Shown: positions 17,795-27,628 of the stretch, in pieces | Numbering within the stretch: position 1 is the first letter of the stretch | Layout: the number at the start of each line of letters is the position of its first letter | Origin: Xanthomonas rydalmerensis | GTDB lineage: Bacteria > Pseudomonadota > Gammaproteobacteria > Xanthomonadales > Xanthomonadaceae | Direction: 5' to 3' | Assembly (NCBI RefSeq): GCF_033170385.1 | Contig: NZ_CP126170.1 | Span: 4,977,848-5,041,847, forward strand | DNA length: 64,000 nucleotides | Program-made: the position numbers and the translations under genes | The notes under the pieces: generated by a model | The model's input: only the letters and a program-made list of their open reading frames with translations | The model's database searches: none | What the model was told of the DNA's origin: nothing

Positions 17795-18430
17795 TTATGC
17801 GTCGACCAGGATCTGCAGCATCTCCACGCACGCCTGCGCGTCGTGTTCGCCAGCGTCCTTGCCGAGGAAGGCGTACACGGCGACCGCGCCGCGTTCGAAA
17901 TGCCAGCGGCCGGCGCTGCCCTGGCGCGGCGGCGCGATCCAGTGCGGCACGAAGCCCGCGGCGACCAGCGCCTGGCGATATCCGGCCAGCGACTGCGCGC
18001 ACTGCGCCGGCGCCGCGCCCGGCGCGGGCGTGAAGCGCAGGTCCAGCCGCGACGGCGGGGCATCGTCGGCATCGGCGACCGATTCCAGGGTGTAGCCGCC
18101 ATCGCCGGCGAGCGTGCCGGACGCGCTGAACGCATGACCGCCCTCGTCCTCGACCTGCACGCCGGTCTGCGCGGCGACCTGGGTGGCGACCAGATCCTGC
18201 TTGCCGCCGATCGCCAGGATCAGCCGTACTACGCCTTGTGTCAGTTGCTCTGGCGTCATCTCCGCCATGGCCCGCTCCTTGTCTGCAGGGGTGATCGAGG
18301 GGGAAGAGGAATGCGCGCCGGCACAGGCGGCCAGCAACGTGGTGGCCAGCATCAGGGCCGCGCGCAGCGCCGGGCGCGTGCCGGCTGCGTGCCGCGCGCT
18401 GCGGCGATTGCGATACAACATCCGCTCCAT
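17795..18430 (-). CDS. Lipoprotein, candidate immunity protein for the adjacent effector
   Basis: 211 residues with lipobox LLAAC (Cys36) after a basic N-terminus, so it is anchored in the periplasm. The rest (QLTQGVVRLILAIGG, FSASGTLAGDGGYTLESVADADDAPPSRLDLRFTP, WHFERGAVAVYAFLG) has no family I recognise. The ATG at 18430 has GAGG six bases upstream; an inner ATG at 18421 is possible. Being periplasmic and directly upstream of an XVIPCD effector is the usual signature of an X-T4SS immunity protein, which suggests that the peptidase acts in the periplasm. Immunity function is inferred from context only. Confidence 0.7.
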   Translation of the reverse strand: MERMLYRNRRSARHAAGTRPALRAALMLATTLLAACAGAHSSSPSITPADKERAMAEMTPEQLTQGVVRLILAIGGKQDLVATQVAAQTGVQVEDEGGHAFSASGTLAGDGGYTLESVADADDAPPSRLDLRFTPAPGAAPAQCAQSLAGYRQALVAAGFVPHWIAPPRQGSAGRWHFERGAVAVYAFLGKDAGEHDAQACVEMLQILVDA

Positions 18431-18539
18431 GAAACGCCTCTCCGTCAAACGCCTTCCGCGCATCGGGACGCGGTCGGGCATGAGCGTGCGATTGTAGCCA
18501 GGGCGTCGACGTCTGGCAGCCCAGGGCTGCGCCGCTGCG

Positions 18540-19103
18540 TCAATCCCAATCGGCGCGGCGCTGCCAGACGAAGCCGGGCAGGTCGATGCGCTTGCGCGGC
18601 GTGCCGTCCCAGTCCACGGTGAAGCCTGCCGCGCGCAACGCCGCGGCGACCTGCTGGCCGACCGCCAGGTCCGCGTCCTCGCGCCCGTCCAGATCGCCGA
18701 ACGCCAGCATCAGCCCGTCGCCGTCGATCGCCCGCTCCATGTCCTGGCCGTGATAGAAGCAGTAGCCGTGGTAGCGCCGGTCCGGCGTGTCGGCCACCGC
18801 CTGGTTCACTTCGACGTGGCCGTCGGACATGGTGTAGCCGGCATTGGCCAGGGCGCAGATGCCGGCCTCGTGCAGCCGCTGGAACAACGCATCGAGCCGG
18901 TCGCAGTCGGTCTGCGCCGGCCAGGTCTGCTCGGCCTGCTGCTTGGCCTGCCACTGGCTGGCGACCGAGGCGCGCAGCATCGCCTCGTCGCAGTCCTCTT
19001 CGAGGATGTCCTCGATCATCTCCTGGATCTCGTCCTGGGAGTAGAACCCGGACCAGACCCATTTGCGGATCGCGTCGTACACGTAGGCGTCGGATTCGTT
19101 CAT
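18540..19103 (-). CDS. DUF6891-like acidic protein upstream of the effector module
   Basis: 187 residues, acidic, without signal peptide (MNESDAYVYDAIRKWVWSGFYSQDEIQEMIEDILEEDCDE). The central region HEAGICALANAGYTMSDGH and YHGYCFYHGQDMERA resembles the DUF6891 family, whose function is unknown. It lies 109 bases upstream of the lipoprotein/effector pair on the same strand and could share their transcript. It might be a second immunity or regulatory protein, or be unrelated. Confidence 0.6.
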   Translation of the reverse strand: MNESDAYVYDAIRKWVWSGFYSQDEIQEMIEDILEEDCDEAMLRASVASQWQAKQQAEQTWPAQTDCDRLDALFQRLHEAGICALANAGYTMSDGHVEVNQAVADTPDRRYHGYCFYHGQDMERAIDGDGLMLAFGDLDGREDADLAVGQQVAAALRAAGFTVDWDGTPRKRIDLPGFVWQRRADWD

Positions 19104-19514
19104 GGCAGAGCCTGCGGGCTTTCGGGACCATCCATGATTCCACACGTCAGCCGTCGCTGCAGCGCCTCGGGATGGGTCACAGAAGGTCTCTGCGTCGTGG
19201 CAGATCCCCGCATCGCCCGCGTGCTTTGCAGGCGCCGGCGGGAGCGGGAGCCGACGCACTGGCTGTCTGTTGACGCCGGCGCGTCCCTGCTGCGAGACGC
19301 CTGCCTAGCCTCGTCTTGCATGTACGCCTGACGCACGCGCAGCACTGCACCACGACGGAACAGCAGGCGGCCGAGCCGACGGAAACTGGCGGGGCCCATG
19401 AAACATCATCCGCGGCCATGGGCCACGCTCCTGCGAACGCACGCCGTGCACCATTCTCCCGGGAGAGCCGTGGCGAACGCGCTGCGGTCAGCAGCGCGCG
19501 CCATCTCGGCTTCC
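19104..19514. other. 411-base intergenic region, no gene seen
   Basis: Between the chemoreceptor stop and the DUF6891-like start. Short open frames on the plus strand (about 19316-19690) have no recognisable features. No clear terminator or operator was seen. Confidence 0.4.
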
Positions 19515-21719
19515 CTAGCAGGCTTGTTCGACCAGCAACGGTGCCACCTGACGCGGACTACGCCTGGAGGTCGAGGTACCGGCCGTGCCCAAGGGCTTGG
19601 CCTGGCGCCGCGCCGTCAGGTCCCCGTTGCTGCCGGACAGGACGAACACCTTCACCGCGTCGCTGAGCTGGATCGCCTGCTCCTCCATTGACTGGGCCGC
19701 CGCCGCCGCTTCTTCCACCAGGGCGGCGTTCTGCTGCGTGGCCTGATCCATGTGGGTGATGGTCTGGGTGACCTGCTCGATGCCGCTCGACTGCTCCTGC
19801 GAGGCGGCCGAGATCTCGGTCATGAAGTCGGTCACGCGCTGCACGCTGACGACGATCTCGTGCATGGTGCTGCCGGCGCTGTTGACCAGCAGGGAGCCGG
19901 CGTCCACCTTGCTCACCGAGTCGTCGATCAGCTGCTTGATCTCCTTGGCGGCCTCGGCCGAGCGTTGCGCCAGCACCCGCACTTCGCTGGCGACCACGGC
20001 AAAACCGCGGCCCTGCTCGCCGGCGCGCGCCGCCTCCACCGCGGCGTTGAGCGCCAGGATGTTGGTCTGGAAGGCGATGCCGTCGATCACGCTGATGATG
20101 TCGGCGATCCGCCGGGACGAGGTCTGGATGCCGTTCATCGTGTCGATGACCTGGGCCACCACCGCGCCGCCTTGCGAGGCCACCGCGGTCGCGCCGATGG
20201 CCAGCTGATTGGCCTGGCTGGCGCGTTCGGCATTTTGGCGCACGGTGGAGGTCAGTTCCTCCATCGAGGCGGCGGTTTCCTCCAGGCTGGCGGCCTGCTG
20301 CTCCGTGCGGCGCGACAGATCGGCGTTGCCGGCGGCGATCTCGCCGGCGGCGCCGGTGATCTGCCCGGACGCATGCTGGATGCGGCCGACGATCCCGGTC
20401 AGCTGGGCCACCGTGGCATCGGCATCCTCGCGCATCTGCGCGAACACGCCCTGGAACTGCCCCTCCATGCGCGTGGTCAGGTCGCCGCTCGCGATGTCCT
20501 GCAGCAGCTTGGACAGCGCCTGCAGGTTGCCGTCGGTAGTCGCCATCAACTGGTTCAACCCCTCGACCATGTCGCGGAAGTCGTACTGGAAGCGCGCGCT
20601 GTCGCCGCGCACGGCGAAGTCGCCGGCGGCCGCGGCGTCGACCAGTTGCCCGATCTCGGCATTCATCGCCGACAGATTGCGCTTGACCTGGTCCATGGTC
20701 TCGGTGAGCGCGGCCTGCTCGCCGGGCAGGCGATCCATGTCCTGCGACAGGTCGCCGATCGCATAGCGTCCCATGATCTCGAGCAAGCGCTGTTGGAGGC
20801 TCACGTGCATGTCGAGCAACGCATTGCTCTCCCGCACCATGCGCGCGTACTCGCCGGGAAACGCGTGCTCGTCCATGCGCTGGCTGACGTCGCCGCGCTC
20901 GTGGTGCCTGGCCATCTGCGACTGCGCCGCCATCACCGCCTGCAGCTGCGCCTGCATGCGGTCCATGCTGGTCAGTAGGCGGCCGGTCTCGTCCTTGGGC
21001 TGCGGCGGGATCCGATGGTCCAGCCGGCCCTGGGCGATGGATTCGGCGATTTCGGTCGCGCGCCCGAGCGGTCCGGCCAGGCTGCGGGTGATCAGCACGC
21101 TCAAGGTCGCGCCGAGCACCGCCGCCAGCAGGCCGAACCCGATCAGGGCACGATTGCTGAAGAGCAGGGCCGCCTGGATCTGCTCGGAGCTGAGCGCGTT
21201 CTGCCGGATCTGCAGATCGACCGCGTTCTGGATCACCTCCACGCGCCGCGCCAGCAACGGCGCGGCTTCACCGTACAGCAGTTGCCTGGCCGCCTCGATC
21301 TCGCCGGCACTGGCCAGCGCCAGTACCCGGCTGTTGACCGACCGCGCCGCCGCCTGCGCAGCATGGATCTCCTTACGCATGGCCAGACCTGCCGCCGTGC
21401 CTGGCAGGGCGTCGAGGGCCTGACGAAGGCGGTCGTTGTCGGCGCGGATCTCCTGAATCTTGGCGGCGATCGCCGGACGCTTGTCGGCCGGCGACAGCAT
21501 CATGTCGCGCAGGTAGCGCTCCGCGCTCATATTGTTGCGCAGCATGGTGTACAGCAGTCCGGTCTTCTGATTGTTTTCGTGGACGATCTTGTCGACCGCC
21601 TGGCGCACGTTGTGGAACTGGTAGAGCGCCAAGGTAGAGGAAGCGCCAAGCAGCACGATCAGCAGGCCGAACGACAGCGCAAGGCGCTGACTCACCTTGA
21701 AGGAGTGAAAGAAATGCAT
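19515..21719 (-). CDS. Methyl-accepting chemotaxis protein with poly-HAMP array
   Basis: 734-residue inner-membrane chemoreceptor. TM1 about 11-35, a four-helix-type periplasmic sensor (36-190), TM2 about 191-212, then a HAMP domain. This is followed by repeated HAMP-like units of about 46 residues marked by GD(V/L/F) at 276, 322, 367 and 412. The signalling tip is the conserved stretch at about 541-585 ([36 protein letters not shown]). No C-terminal CheR/CheB-tethering pentapeptide is visible. The ATG at 21719 was chosen because the membrane segment begins there. It has the same architecture as the receptor at 30122-32311, so the two are probably paralogues. The ligand is unknown. Confidence 0.93.
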   Translation of the reverse strand: MHFFHSFKVSQRLALSFGLLIVLLGASSTLALYQFHNVRQAVDKIVHENNQKTGLLYTMLRNNMSAERYLRDMMLSPADKRPAIAAKIQEIRADNDRLRQALDALPGTAAGLAMRKEIHAAQAAARSVNSRVLALASAGEIEAARQLLYGEAAPLLARRVEVIQNAVDLQIRQNALSSEQIQAALLFSNRALIGFGLLAAVLGATLSVLITRSLAGPLGRATEIAESIAQGRLDHRIPPQPKDETGRLLTSMDRMQAQLQAVMAAQSQMARHHERGDVSQRMDEHAFPGEYARMVRESNALLDMHVSLQQRLLEIMGRYAIGDLSQDMDRLPGEQAALTETMDQVKRNLSAMNAEIGQLVDAAAAGDFAVRGDSARFQYDFRDMVEGLNQLMATTDGNLQALSKLLQDIASGDLTTRMEGQFQGVFAQMREDADATVAQLTGIVGRIQHASGQITGAAGEIAAGNADLSRRTEQQAASLEETAASMEELTSTVRQNAERASQANQLAIGATAVASQGGAVVAQVIDTMNGIQTSSRRIADIISVIDGIAFQTNILALNAAVEAARAGEQGRGFAVVASEVRVLAQRSAEAAKEIKQLIDDSVSKVDAGSLLVNSAGSTMHEIVVSVQRVTDFMTEISAASQEQSSGIEQVTQTITHMDQATQQNAALVEEAAAAAQSMEEQAIQLSDAVKVFVLSGSNGDLTARRQAKPLGTAGTSTSRRSPRQVAPLLVEQAC

Positions 21720-22276
21720 CGGGGGGACTCGCGAGGGGGGTACCTTTATCGGTATCTGCATCGCGAACTTGACCCCGTGCGAGCGACCCAGGTCCCAAAT
21801 CCGGAAAGTCGCAGGCACAGACGTCGCCGGCGCCGCGCCATCGCGCGGCACCGCCGATGCCCACGAAAGAAGATACGCCACCGTATTGCCCGCGGCGCGC
21901 GCGGCAGGCTCGAATGGCGTTGTTGGCGCGCACTGCAACGCGCGGTCATGCCTGCCGCGGTGGTAAGGTCTGCGCGGCGTCGGCCGCCGCCTGACGGACG
22001 TTGGCAGGCGCACCAGACAGGGTGCGGCGTATGTCGAGCGCACGGTCGCGGCGCGATCGCTCGGCGCGGGGGCCGCATGCAGCGGACTGGTCTGCGACCC
22101 GACACCATCGCAGTGCGTACGAAGGGGCCGCCGCGCCGCCTGGGTGCCGCATTACCGCATCGGCGCTGGAAGCGGCGTCGCCGCGCGCGCTTCTCATCCC
22201 GGCGACGGATGCGCGGTCGCGCCGGCCAAGCCGGCGCGACCGCGCATTGTCCTGCAGCTAACGACGGCCAACCGGC
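21720..22276. other. 557-base intergenic region upstream of the chemoreceptor
   Basis: Contains a strong hairpin (22211-22245) next to the beta-helix gene stop. The open frame that extends the chemoreceptor upstream of 21719 has no domain content. No other element seen. Confidence 0.4.
22211..22245 (-). terminator. Perfect 15-base-pair hairpin downstream of the beta-helix gene
   Basis: GCGCGGTCGCGCCGG pairs exactly with its complement across a CCAAG loop. It lies 31 bases past the stop of the minus-strand beta-helix gene. It lacks a U-tract, so it may be a transcript-end or stability hairpin rather than a classical terminator. Confidence 0.5.
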
Positions 22277-23863
22277 TTACTTGATCTCCACCGCACCCAG
22301 ATCGCACACCGCGGTATTGCGCGGATTGCCGCGCTGGTCGATGGCGGTACAGCCGGCGCCGGCGTTCAGCGCGGGGCTGTTGGCCGCAGGCAGCTGGGTG
22401 AGCGTCGGTCCGCCATTGTTGGCGGGGGCGGACAGCAGTGGGTCGACCGCTTTCACGTTACCCGCGGCCAGGCAGGCGTTCGGCCAGACCGCGCCCTTGG
22501 CCGAGTACTCGATGAGGTTGTTGCCGGTATTGCTCTGGTTGTTGCAGAACACGCGCTCGGTCTTGGAGTACAGGATGCTGTTGCGGATGTCGAACTTGTC
22601 GCCGAACAGCGTTACCCACGGCGTGTTCTCGGCGAAGGTGACGTTGTTGAAGCGCACGCTGGGGCTGCCCTGGTCGCCGTTGGCCGGCTGCCAGCCGACA
22701 TGCTGGATGGCCGCGCCCACGCCCTTGGCGGAGTTACCGTGGAAGGTGCTGTTGCTGACGTCGCAGGCGCCGTAGCAATCCAGGTACAGCGCGCCGGCGT
22801 TGCCCTGTTCGGCGGTGTTGGACAGGAAGCTGGTCTCGGCAATGTTGATGGTGCCCGGCGTGGTGATGGCGGTGCCGGCATGCGAGGTGTCGGTGAAGCC
22901 CATGCTGATGCGCGCACCGCCGCCCGGGCCACCGGTGGCGACGTTGTTGGCGAAGGTGGAGTACTTCACGTCGATGGTGTCCGGCGCATACGCCCACAGC
23001 GTGGCACCGCCGGACCCGTTGGCGGCGACGTTGTTGCGGACCACGGTGCCGCACATCGCCAGCGTGCCGCCGCTGCCGACGCCGCCCTTGAGATAGCCGG
23101 CCAGCGACGCACCGTCGGTGTCGATCGCCCCGCCGCCACCGAAGTTGCCGGCATCCGGGAATCCTTGCGGCGCATTGATCGCCTGGTTGTTGGCGAACTC
23201 CGAGCCGACGATGGTCAGCCGGCTGAGCTGGGTATACAGCGCGCCGCCGAGCCAGGAGGTGTTCTTGTAGAAGCCGCTGCGGACGATGGTCACCTCCGCG
23301 TCGCTGCCGGCGAAGATCGCGCCGCCGCCGATGCTGCTGCGGTTGGCCAGGAACTGGCTGTTGATGGCTTCCAGCTTGCCGCGGTAACCGACCTTGATCG
23401 CGCCGCCGCCCCAGGTGCCCGGGTCGTAGGCCTGGTTCGATGCCGGCTGCACCGAACTGCCGTTCTGCAGTTTCAGGTTGCGCACCGACAGCGCGCTGCC
23501 GGCGTTGACCAGCAGGATCCGGGTGGACTGGCGGCCATCCAGGGTGATCTTGCCCTGGCCATCGATCACGGTGGGCGTGGTCGCCGCGATGGTGATCGAG
23601 CGGTCGATCGCGATGCTGGTCGGCTTGGCGCCGCAGTTGAAGGTGATGTAGCCGCCTTGCGCAACGGCGGCGGCCAGCGCGCTGGCGGTGCAGCTGGCCT
23701 GCGTGCCGTTGCCGACCACCGTGGCCGCGGTCGGGAGCGCCCAAGCCTGCGGCACGCTGCATTGTGGCGCCGCGGGGACGGCGGCGATCGCCGTGGCGGC
23801 GGTCATCAGGGCGATAACGCCAGCAGCATGCGCGCTGGCTTTCAGGGAACGCGTCGTGGTCAT
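22277..23863 (-). CDS. Secreted right-handed beta-helix protein (choice-of-anchor Q type)
   Basis: 528 residues with a signal peptide (MTTTRSLKASAHAAGVIALMTAATAIAA). The body contains repeated beta-helix coils with Asn/Gly ladders (VRNLKLQNGSS, GGGAIKVGYRG, RSSIGGGAIFAGSDA, NVTFAENTP). The C-terminus has the sequence LPAANSPALNAGAGC followed by QRGNPRNTAVCDLGAVEI, which is characteristic of choice-of-anchor-Q beta-helix proteins. Probably secreted or surface-exposed; such folds occur in polysaccharide-binding or -degrading proteins and adhesins, but I see no catalytic signature of a pectate lyase. The ATG at 23863 was chosen for the signal peptide. Confidence 0.8.
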   Translation of the reverse strand: MTTTRSLKASAHAAGVIALMTAATAIAAVPAAPQCSVPQAWALPTAATVVGNGTQASCTASALAAAVAQGGYITFNCGAKPTSIAIDRSITIAATTPTVIDGQGKITLDGRQSTRILLVNAGSALSVRNLKLQNGSSVQPASNQAYDPGTWGGGAIKVGYRGKLEAINSQFLANRSSIGGGAIFAGSDAEVTIVRSGFYKNTSWLGGALYTQLSRLTIVGSEFANNQAINAPQGFPDAGNFGGGGAIDTDGASLAGYLKGGVGSGGTLAMCGTVVRNNVAANGSGGATLWAYAPDTIDVKYSTFANNVATGGPGGGARISMGFTDTSHAGTAITTPGTINIAETSFLSNTAEQGNAGALYLDCYGACDVSNSTFHGNSAKGVGAAIQHVGWQPANGDQGSPSVRFNNVTFAENTPWVTLFGDKFDIRNSILYSKTERVFCNNQSNTGNNLIEYSAKGAVWPNACLAAGNVKAVDPLLSAPANNGGPTLTQLPAANSPALNAGAGCTAIDQRGNPRNTAVCDLGAVEIK

Positions 23864-24155
23864 GATCGTGCTCGATAGGGTTGCGGGGGAACAACGCGAC
23901 ACGCGACAGTCATTCGACTGTCATGCATGTCGCTGACACCTCGAGTGCAGGACGGCCGCCGGGCCGACCGGCGGCATAGGGTGCTTGAGCGCGTGTCGAT
24001 CGACCAGAACGCAGGTAGCAGATCGCGCGATTGCGCACACACCACATGCGACAGCGCGCCGATGCGCGGCGCGTGGCACGGTTTGGGTGCGTTGCAGGGC
24101 ACGTTCCGGCAGCGCATCCGGTTGCTGTACGTGCGCGCGAAGCGCCTGGCCCGCG

Positions 24156-25706
24156 CTACAGCGTGTCCAGGCGTCCGCGCAGGTGTTGCGCATGCGTGCG
24201 CAGGGCCTGCAGTTGCGCGGCCGGCAGCTTGCCGAGCTGGCGGTAGACCATGTCCAGGCGGCGATTGCGCCCCAGCGTGTTCTGGTGCCGCGCGAAGAAG
24301 TCCCAGTACAGCGCGTTGTATGGACATGCACGCGCGCCGGTCTTCTGCTTGCGGTCGTAGCGGCAGCCCTGGCAGTAGTCGCTCATGCGGTCGATGTAGG
24401 CGGCGCTGCTGACGTAGGGCTTGGTCGCGAGCAGGCCGCCGTCGGCGAACTGGCTCATGCCCACCGTGTTGGGCAGCTCGACCCATTCGAACGCATCGAT
24501 GTAGACGCCCAGGTACCAGCGGTGCACCGCAGCCGGATCCAGGCCGGCGAGCAGTGCGAAGTTGCCGATGACCATCAGCCGCTGGATATGGTGGGCGTAT
24601 GCATCCTGCAGGGACTGACCGATGGCGTGGTGCAGGCAGCGCATGTGCGTGTCGCCGGTCCAGAACCAGGCCGGCAGCGGCGTGTCGTGGCCGAGCGCGT
24701 TGCGTGCGGCGTAGTCGGGCATGTGCGCCCAGTAGATGCCGCGCACGTACTCGCGCCAGCCCAGGATCTGCCGAACGAAGCCCTCGACCGCCGCCAGTGG
24801 CGCGGTGCCGGCGGCGTAGGCCGCCAGCGCGCGCTGCACCACTTCCTGCGGCCGCAGCATCTTGGTGTTGAGGGCGAAGGAGAGCTGCGAATGGAACAGG
24901 CGCGGACTGCGCGTGCTCATCGCATCTTCGTAACGGCCGAAGTGCGGCAGGCCGTCGGCGATGAAGCGATCGAGGCAGGCCAGCGCCTCGGCGCGGTGCA
25001 ACGGCCAGCGCAGCACGTTCGCCTGCGGCTGGCCGAAGCTATTCACGCCGGCGGCCTGGATGGTTGCCCACAGTGCGCTGTGATCGTGGACTGGGCGCGC
25101 ATCCGGCGGCGGCGGCGGATCACCGGGCCAGGGCTGGCGATTATCGTGGTCGTAGTTCCACTGCCCGCCCTCGGGCGTGCCGTCGGCCACCAGCAGGATC
25201 CGGTGGCGCTTGCGCATGTGCCGGTAGAAGTGCTCCATCAGCCACTGCGGACGCCCACGGAAAAACTCCGCCAGTTCGCCGCGGCGAGTGTAGAAGTGCG
25301 CGCTGTCCACCGCTTCGGTGGCGAAGGCCTGCGTCGCGCCCCACTGCCGCAGTTGCTGGTCCAGGCGCCATTCGTCGGGGTCCTGGTACTGCAGGCGCTG
25401 CGCACCGTAGTGCGCCATCAGCGCAGCGAGATTGGCGGGGATGGACTGGCGATTGCTGGCGTCGTCGATCGCCACATAGCGCACGCGGTGGCCCGCCGCG
25501 CGCAGCTGGGCGGCGAATGCGCGCATGGCGGCGAAGATGGCGAGGATCTTCTGCGCATGGTGCAGGACGTAGTCGGTCTCCTGCCGCACTTCCATCAACA
25601 CATAGACCACGCCGGGATCGCGCACGTCGAACCAGGGATGTTCGGGATCGAGTTGATCGCCCAGCACCAGGCGCAAGGTGTGGGCGGTGGGATGCATCGG
25701 ACTCAT
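24156..25706 (-). CDS. Fe-S bacterial cryptochrome/photolyase (FeS-BCP, PhrB-like)
   Basis: 516 residues. FAD-dependent photolyases of this group repair (6-4) photoproducts and carry a 4Fe-4S cluster. Four cysteines at 357, 445, 448 and 461 have the same spacing I recall for the Agrobacterium PhrB cluster (88, 3, 13). The N-terminal LRLVLGDQLD and the C-terminal FAD-binding HRWYLGVYIDAFEWVELPNTVGMSQFADGG are also typical. The ATG at 25706 was chosen (MSPMHP); MHP at 25697 is an alternative. A DUF2256 gene lies just upstream on the same strand, a frequent companion of this enzyme. Confidence 0.92.
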   Translation of the reverse strand: MSPMHPTAHTLRLVLGDQLDPEHPWFDVRDPGVVYVLMEVRQETDYVLHHAQKILAIFAAMRAFAAQLRAAGHRVRYVAIDDASNRQSIPANLAALMAHYGAQRLQYQDPDEWRLDQQLRQWGATQAFATEAVDSAHFYTRRGELAEFFRGRPQWLMEHFYRHMRKRHRILLVADGTPEGGQWNYDHDNRQPWPGDPPPPPDARPVHDHSALWATIQAAGVNSFGQPQANVLRWPLHRAEALACLDRFIADGLPHFGRYEDAMSTRSPRLFHSQLSFALNTKMLRPQEVVQRALAAYAAGTAPLAAVEGFVRQILGWREYVRGIYWAHMPDYAARNALGHDTPLPAWFWTGDTHMRCLHHAIGQSLQDAYAHHIQRLMVIGNFALLAGLDPAAVHRWYLGVYIDAFEWVELPNTVGMSQFADGGLLATKPYVSSAAYIDRMSDYCQGCRYDRKQKTGARACPYNALYWDFFARHQNTLGRNRRLDMVYRQLGKLPAAQLQALRTHAQHLRGRLDTL

Positions 25707-25758
25707 GCAGCGTGGCCGGCGTGCGACCACGCACCGCGGCGGCGCGCCATGCTGCGGC

Positions 25759-25923
25759 TCATGGCGGCAGCGACGCAGGCACGCGCTTGCGCTCGCCACG
25801 GCAGCGGTCGGAACAGTACTTCACTTCGTCCCAGACCTTTTCCCACTTCTTGCGCCAGCGGAACGGCCGGCCGCAATGAAGGCAGGGCTTTTCCGGCAAC
25901 TCGTGTTTCTTGCGCATGCCCAT
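25759..25923 (-). CDS. DUF2256 zinc-ribbon-like protein
   Basis: 54 residues with a CxxC...CxxxC pattern (KPCLHCGRPF and KYCSDRCRGER) around FRWRKKWEKVWDEV, the hallmark of DUF2256. Function unknown; commonly found next to cryptochrome/photolyase genes, as here. The start is 25923, or 25917 if the second ATG is used. Confidence 0.85.
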   Translation of the reverse strand: MGMRKKHELPEKPCLHCGRPFRWRKKWEKVWDEVKYCSDRCRGERKRVPASLPP

Positions 25924-25949
25924 CCGCGTCTCGCTCAACGCGGCATCGC

Positions 25950-26312
25950 TTAAGGCTGCGCCGGCCACTCGCGGAACACGACACAGACCGTGGTGGGGTC
26001 CAGCATCGCGAATTCGCGCGCGCCCCAGGGCTTGAGCGCGACGGTGCGGGCGTTGGGATGCAGCCACTGCGGTGCGCGTGCGGACAACTCCGCATGGATC
26101 GCGTCGATGCGGTCGGTTTCGATGCCCAGTTCCGGCCGATCCTTCGCCGCCCATTCCGCGTTTTCCACCAGGTAGGCCTTGGCGCCGTCGCGCGCGATCA
26201 CCGCCATCGTCTCGTCCTGATACAGCACATGGAAGCCCAGGCCATCGACGAAGAACGCCAGTCCGTCCTGCAGGCGCTCGTAAAAGATCTTGGGAATGAG
26301 GTTCTTGAACAT
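25950..26312 (-). CDS. VOC/glyoxalase-superfamily protein
   Basis: 120 residues with the paired beta-alpha-beta-beta-beta pattern of the vicinal-oxygen-chelate fold (MFKNLIPKIFYERLQDGLAFFVDGLGFHVLYQDE, then ELGIETDRIDAIHAEL and WGAREFAMLDPTTVCVVFREW). It resembles small bleomycin-resistance-type proteins. Substrate unknown. It precedes the DUF2256 and photolyase genes on the same strand with a 26-base gap, so an operon is plausible. Confidence 0.75.
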   Translation of the reverse strand: MFKNLIPKIFYERLQDGLAFFVDGLGFHVLYQDETMAVIARDGAKAYLVENAEWAAKDRPELGIETDRIDAIHAELSARAPQWLHPNARTVALKPWGAREFAMLDPTTVCVVFREWPAQP

Positions 26313-26640
26313 GCGAGGACCCTGCTTGCTTGGCCAGCGGCGAGTGTAGCGGGCCGGTCCCGGTGCGGCATGACTGCGGAGGACGGACCGCGCCGGATGC
26401 GCGTCCTTCGCGGAAGACGGCACTGCCTCGGCGCCAGCGCGGCCGCTACGGTCCGCGGTGATGCAATGCACCGCGGACGGCCTGTCCTTCTGCGCGAACA
26501 ACAGCGAGGGGCTGCGCTGCCCTGGCGCCGTCGTCGCCCGCCTGACCGGTACGTCCGGGACGGTCGCGGTGGCGGAATGGGAGTGACCCGCAACGCCGCC
26601 CGCGCGTGCCGCGCCAGCCACGCCGACTACACTACCGCCG
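26313..26640. other. 328-base divergent intergenic region between VOC gene and ttcA
   Basis: It carries the presumed promoters of both genes, including a TACACT box at 26628-26633 seven bases before the ttcA ATG. No gene seen. Confidence 0.4.
26628..26633 (+). promoter_or_regulatory. -10-like box of ttcA, leaderless arrangement
   Basis: TACACT ends seven bases before the ttcA start codon, so transcription would begin at or next to the A of ATG. No good -35 was found and there is no ribosome site before the ATG. Confidence 0.45.
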
Positions 26641-27516
26641 ATGACCTCGCCCCTGCCCCTGCCGCCGCTGCAACCGCTCGCCGATCCCGCACCGCCCAGC
26701 GCGCGCAATGCCGCGGCGCTGGGCAAGCGCCTGTGCCGGCAGGTCGGCCAGGCCATCGCCGATTTCGGCATGATCGGCGCCGGCGACAAGGTGATGGTGT
26801 GCCTGTCCGGCGGCAAGGACAGCTACACCCTGCTGGACATCCTGCTGCAGCTGCAGCGCAAGGCGCCGGTGCCGTTCGAGCTGGTGGCGGTGAACCTGGA
26901 CCAGAAGCAGCCGGGCTTTCCCGCCGACGTGCTGCCGACCTATCTGCGCCAGCGCGGCGTGCCCTGGCACGTGATCGAACAGGACACCTACTCGGTGGTC
27001 ACCCGGGTGGTACCGGAGGGCAAGACCCTGTGTTCGCTGTGCTCGCGGCTGCGCCGTGGCGCGCTGTACCGCTACGCCGCCGAGCACGGCATCACCAAGA
27101 TCGCGCTGGGCCACCACCGCGACGACATCGTCGCCACCTTCTTCATGAATCTGTTCTTCCACGCCAAGCTGGCGGCGATGGCGCCGGTGCTGCGCAGCGA
27201 CGACGGCCGCCATGTGGTGATCCGGCCGCTGGCCTACGTGCGCGAGGACGACATCGCCGCCTACGCGCAGGCGCAGGCCTTCCCGCTGATCCCCTGCACG
27301 CTGTGCGGCAGCCAGGAGACGCTGCAGCGGCGCCAGGTCGGGCAACTGCTGCAACAGTGGGACCGGGAGCATCCGGGGCGGGTGGAGCAGATCGCCCGCG
27401 CCCTGGGCAACGTGCATCCGGCGCAGTTGGCCGACCGCGCGCTGTTCGACTTCGCCGCGCTCGGCGGCGCAGCAAGCGCCCCGGCTGCCGCCTGGGCGGA
27501 CGACGCGCCGGGCTGA
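26641..27516 (+). CDS. ttcA: tRNA 2-thiocytidine(32) synthetase
   Basis: Cytoplasmic PP-loop ATPase that thiolates cytidine 32 of some tRNAs using an Fe-S cluster. 291 residues with the PP-loop SGGKDS at 56-61 and the CxxC pairs Cys131/Cys134 (LCSLCSRL) and Cys219/Cys222 (PCTLCGSQ) that hold the cluster. [18 protein letters not shown] is the family signature. Complete. Confidence 0.95.
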   Translation: MTSPLPLPPLQPLADPAPPSARNAAALGKRLCRQVGQAIADFGMIGAGDKVMVCLSGGKDSYTLLDILLQLQRKAPVPFELVAVNLDQKQPGFPADVLPTYLRQRGVPWHVIEQDTYSVVTRVVPEGKTLCSLCSRLRRGALYRYAAEHGITKIALGHHRDDIVATFFMNLFFHAKLAAMAPVLRSDDGRHVVIRPLAYVREDDIAAYAQAQAFPLIPCTLCGSQETLQRRQVGQLLQQWDREHPGRVEQIARALGNVHPAQLADRALFDFAALGGAASAPAAAWADDAPG

Positions 27517-27628
27517 GGCCCCTCGCTGAACCGCCCGATGCGGTGCCCGGGCGGGCGCGATGCGACAATGGCCGCCGCTCCCCGGCGCGTGCCGCCGGAC
27601 CGTTCCGTTTCCTTCAGCTGGATGCTCG

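Noticed and set aside
16190..18622. Open frame of 810 codons opposite the effector/immunity genes
   Set aside because: Same situation: the minus-strand genes have signal, lipobox and metal motifs; the plus frame has none.
22211..22245. REP element
   Set aside because: It is a single perfect hairpin with no second copy in the window; listed as a probable transcript-end hairpin instead.
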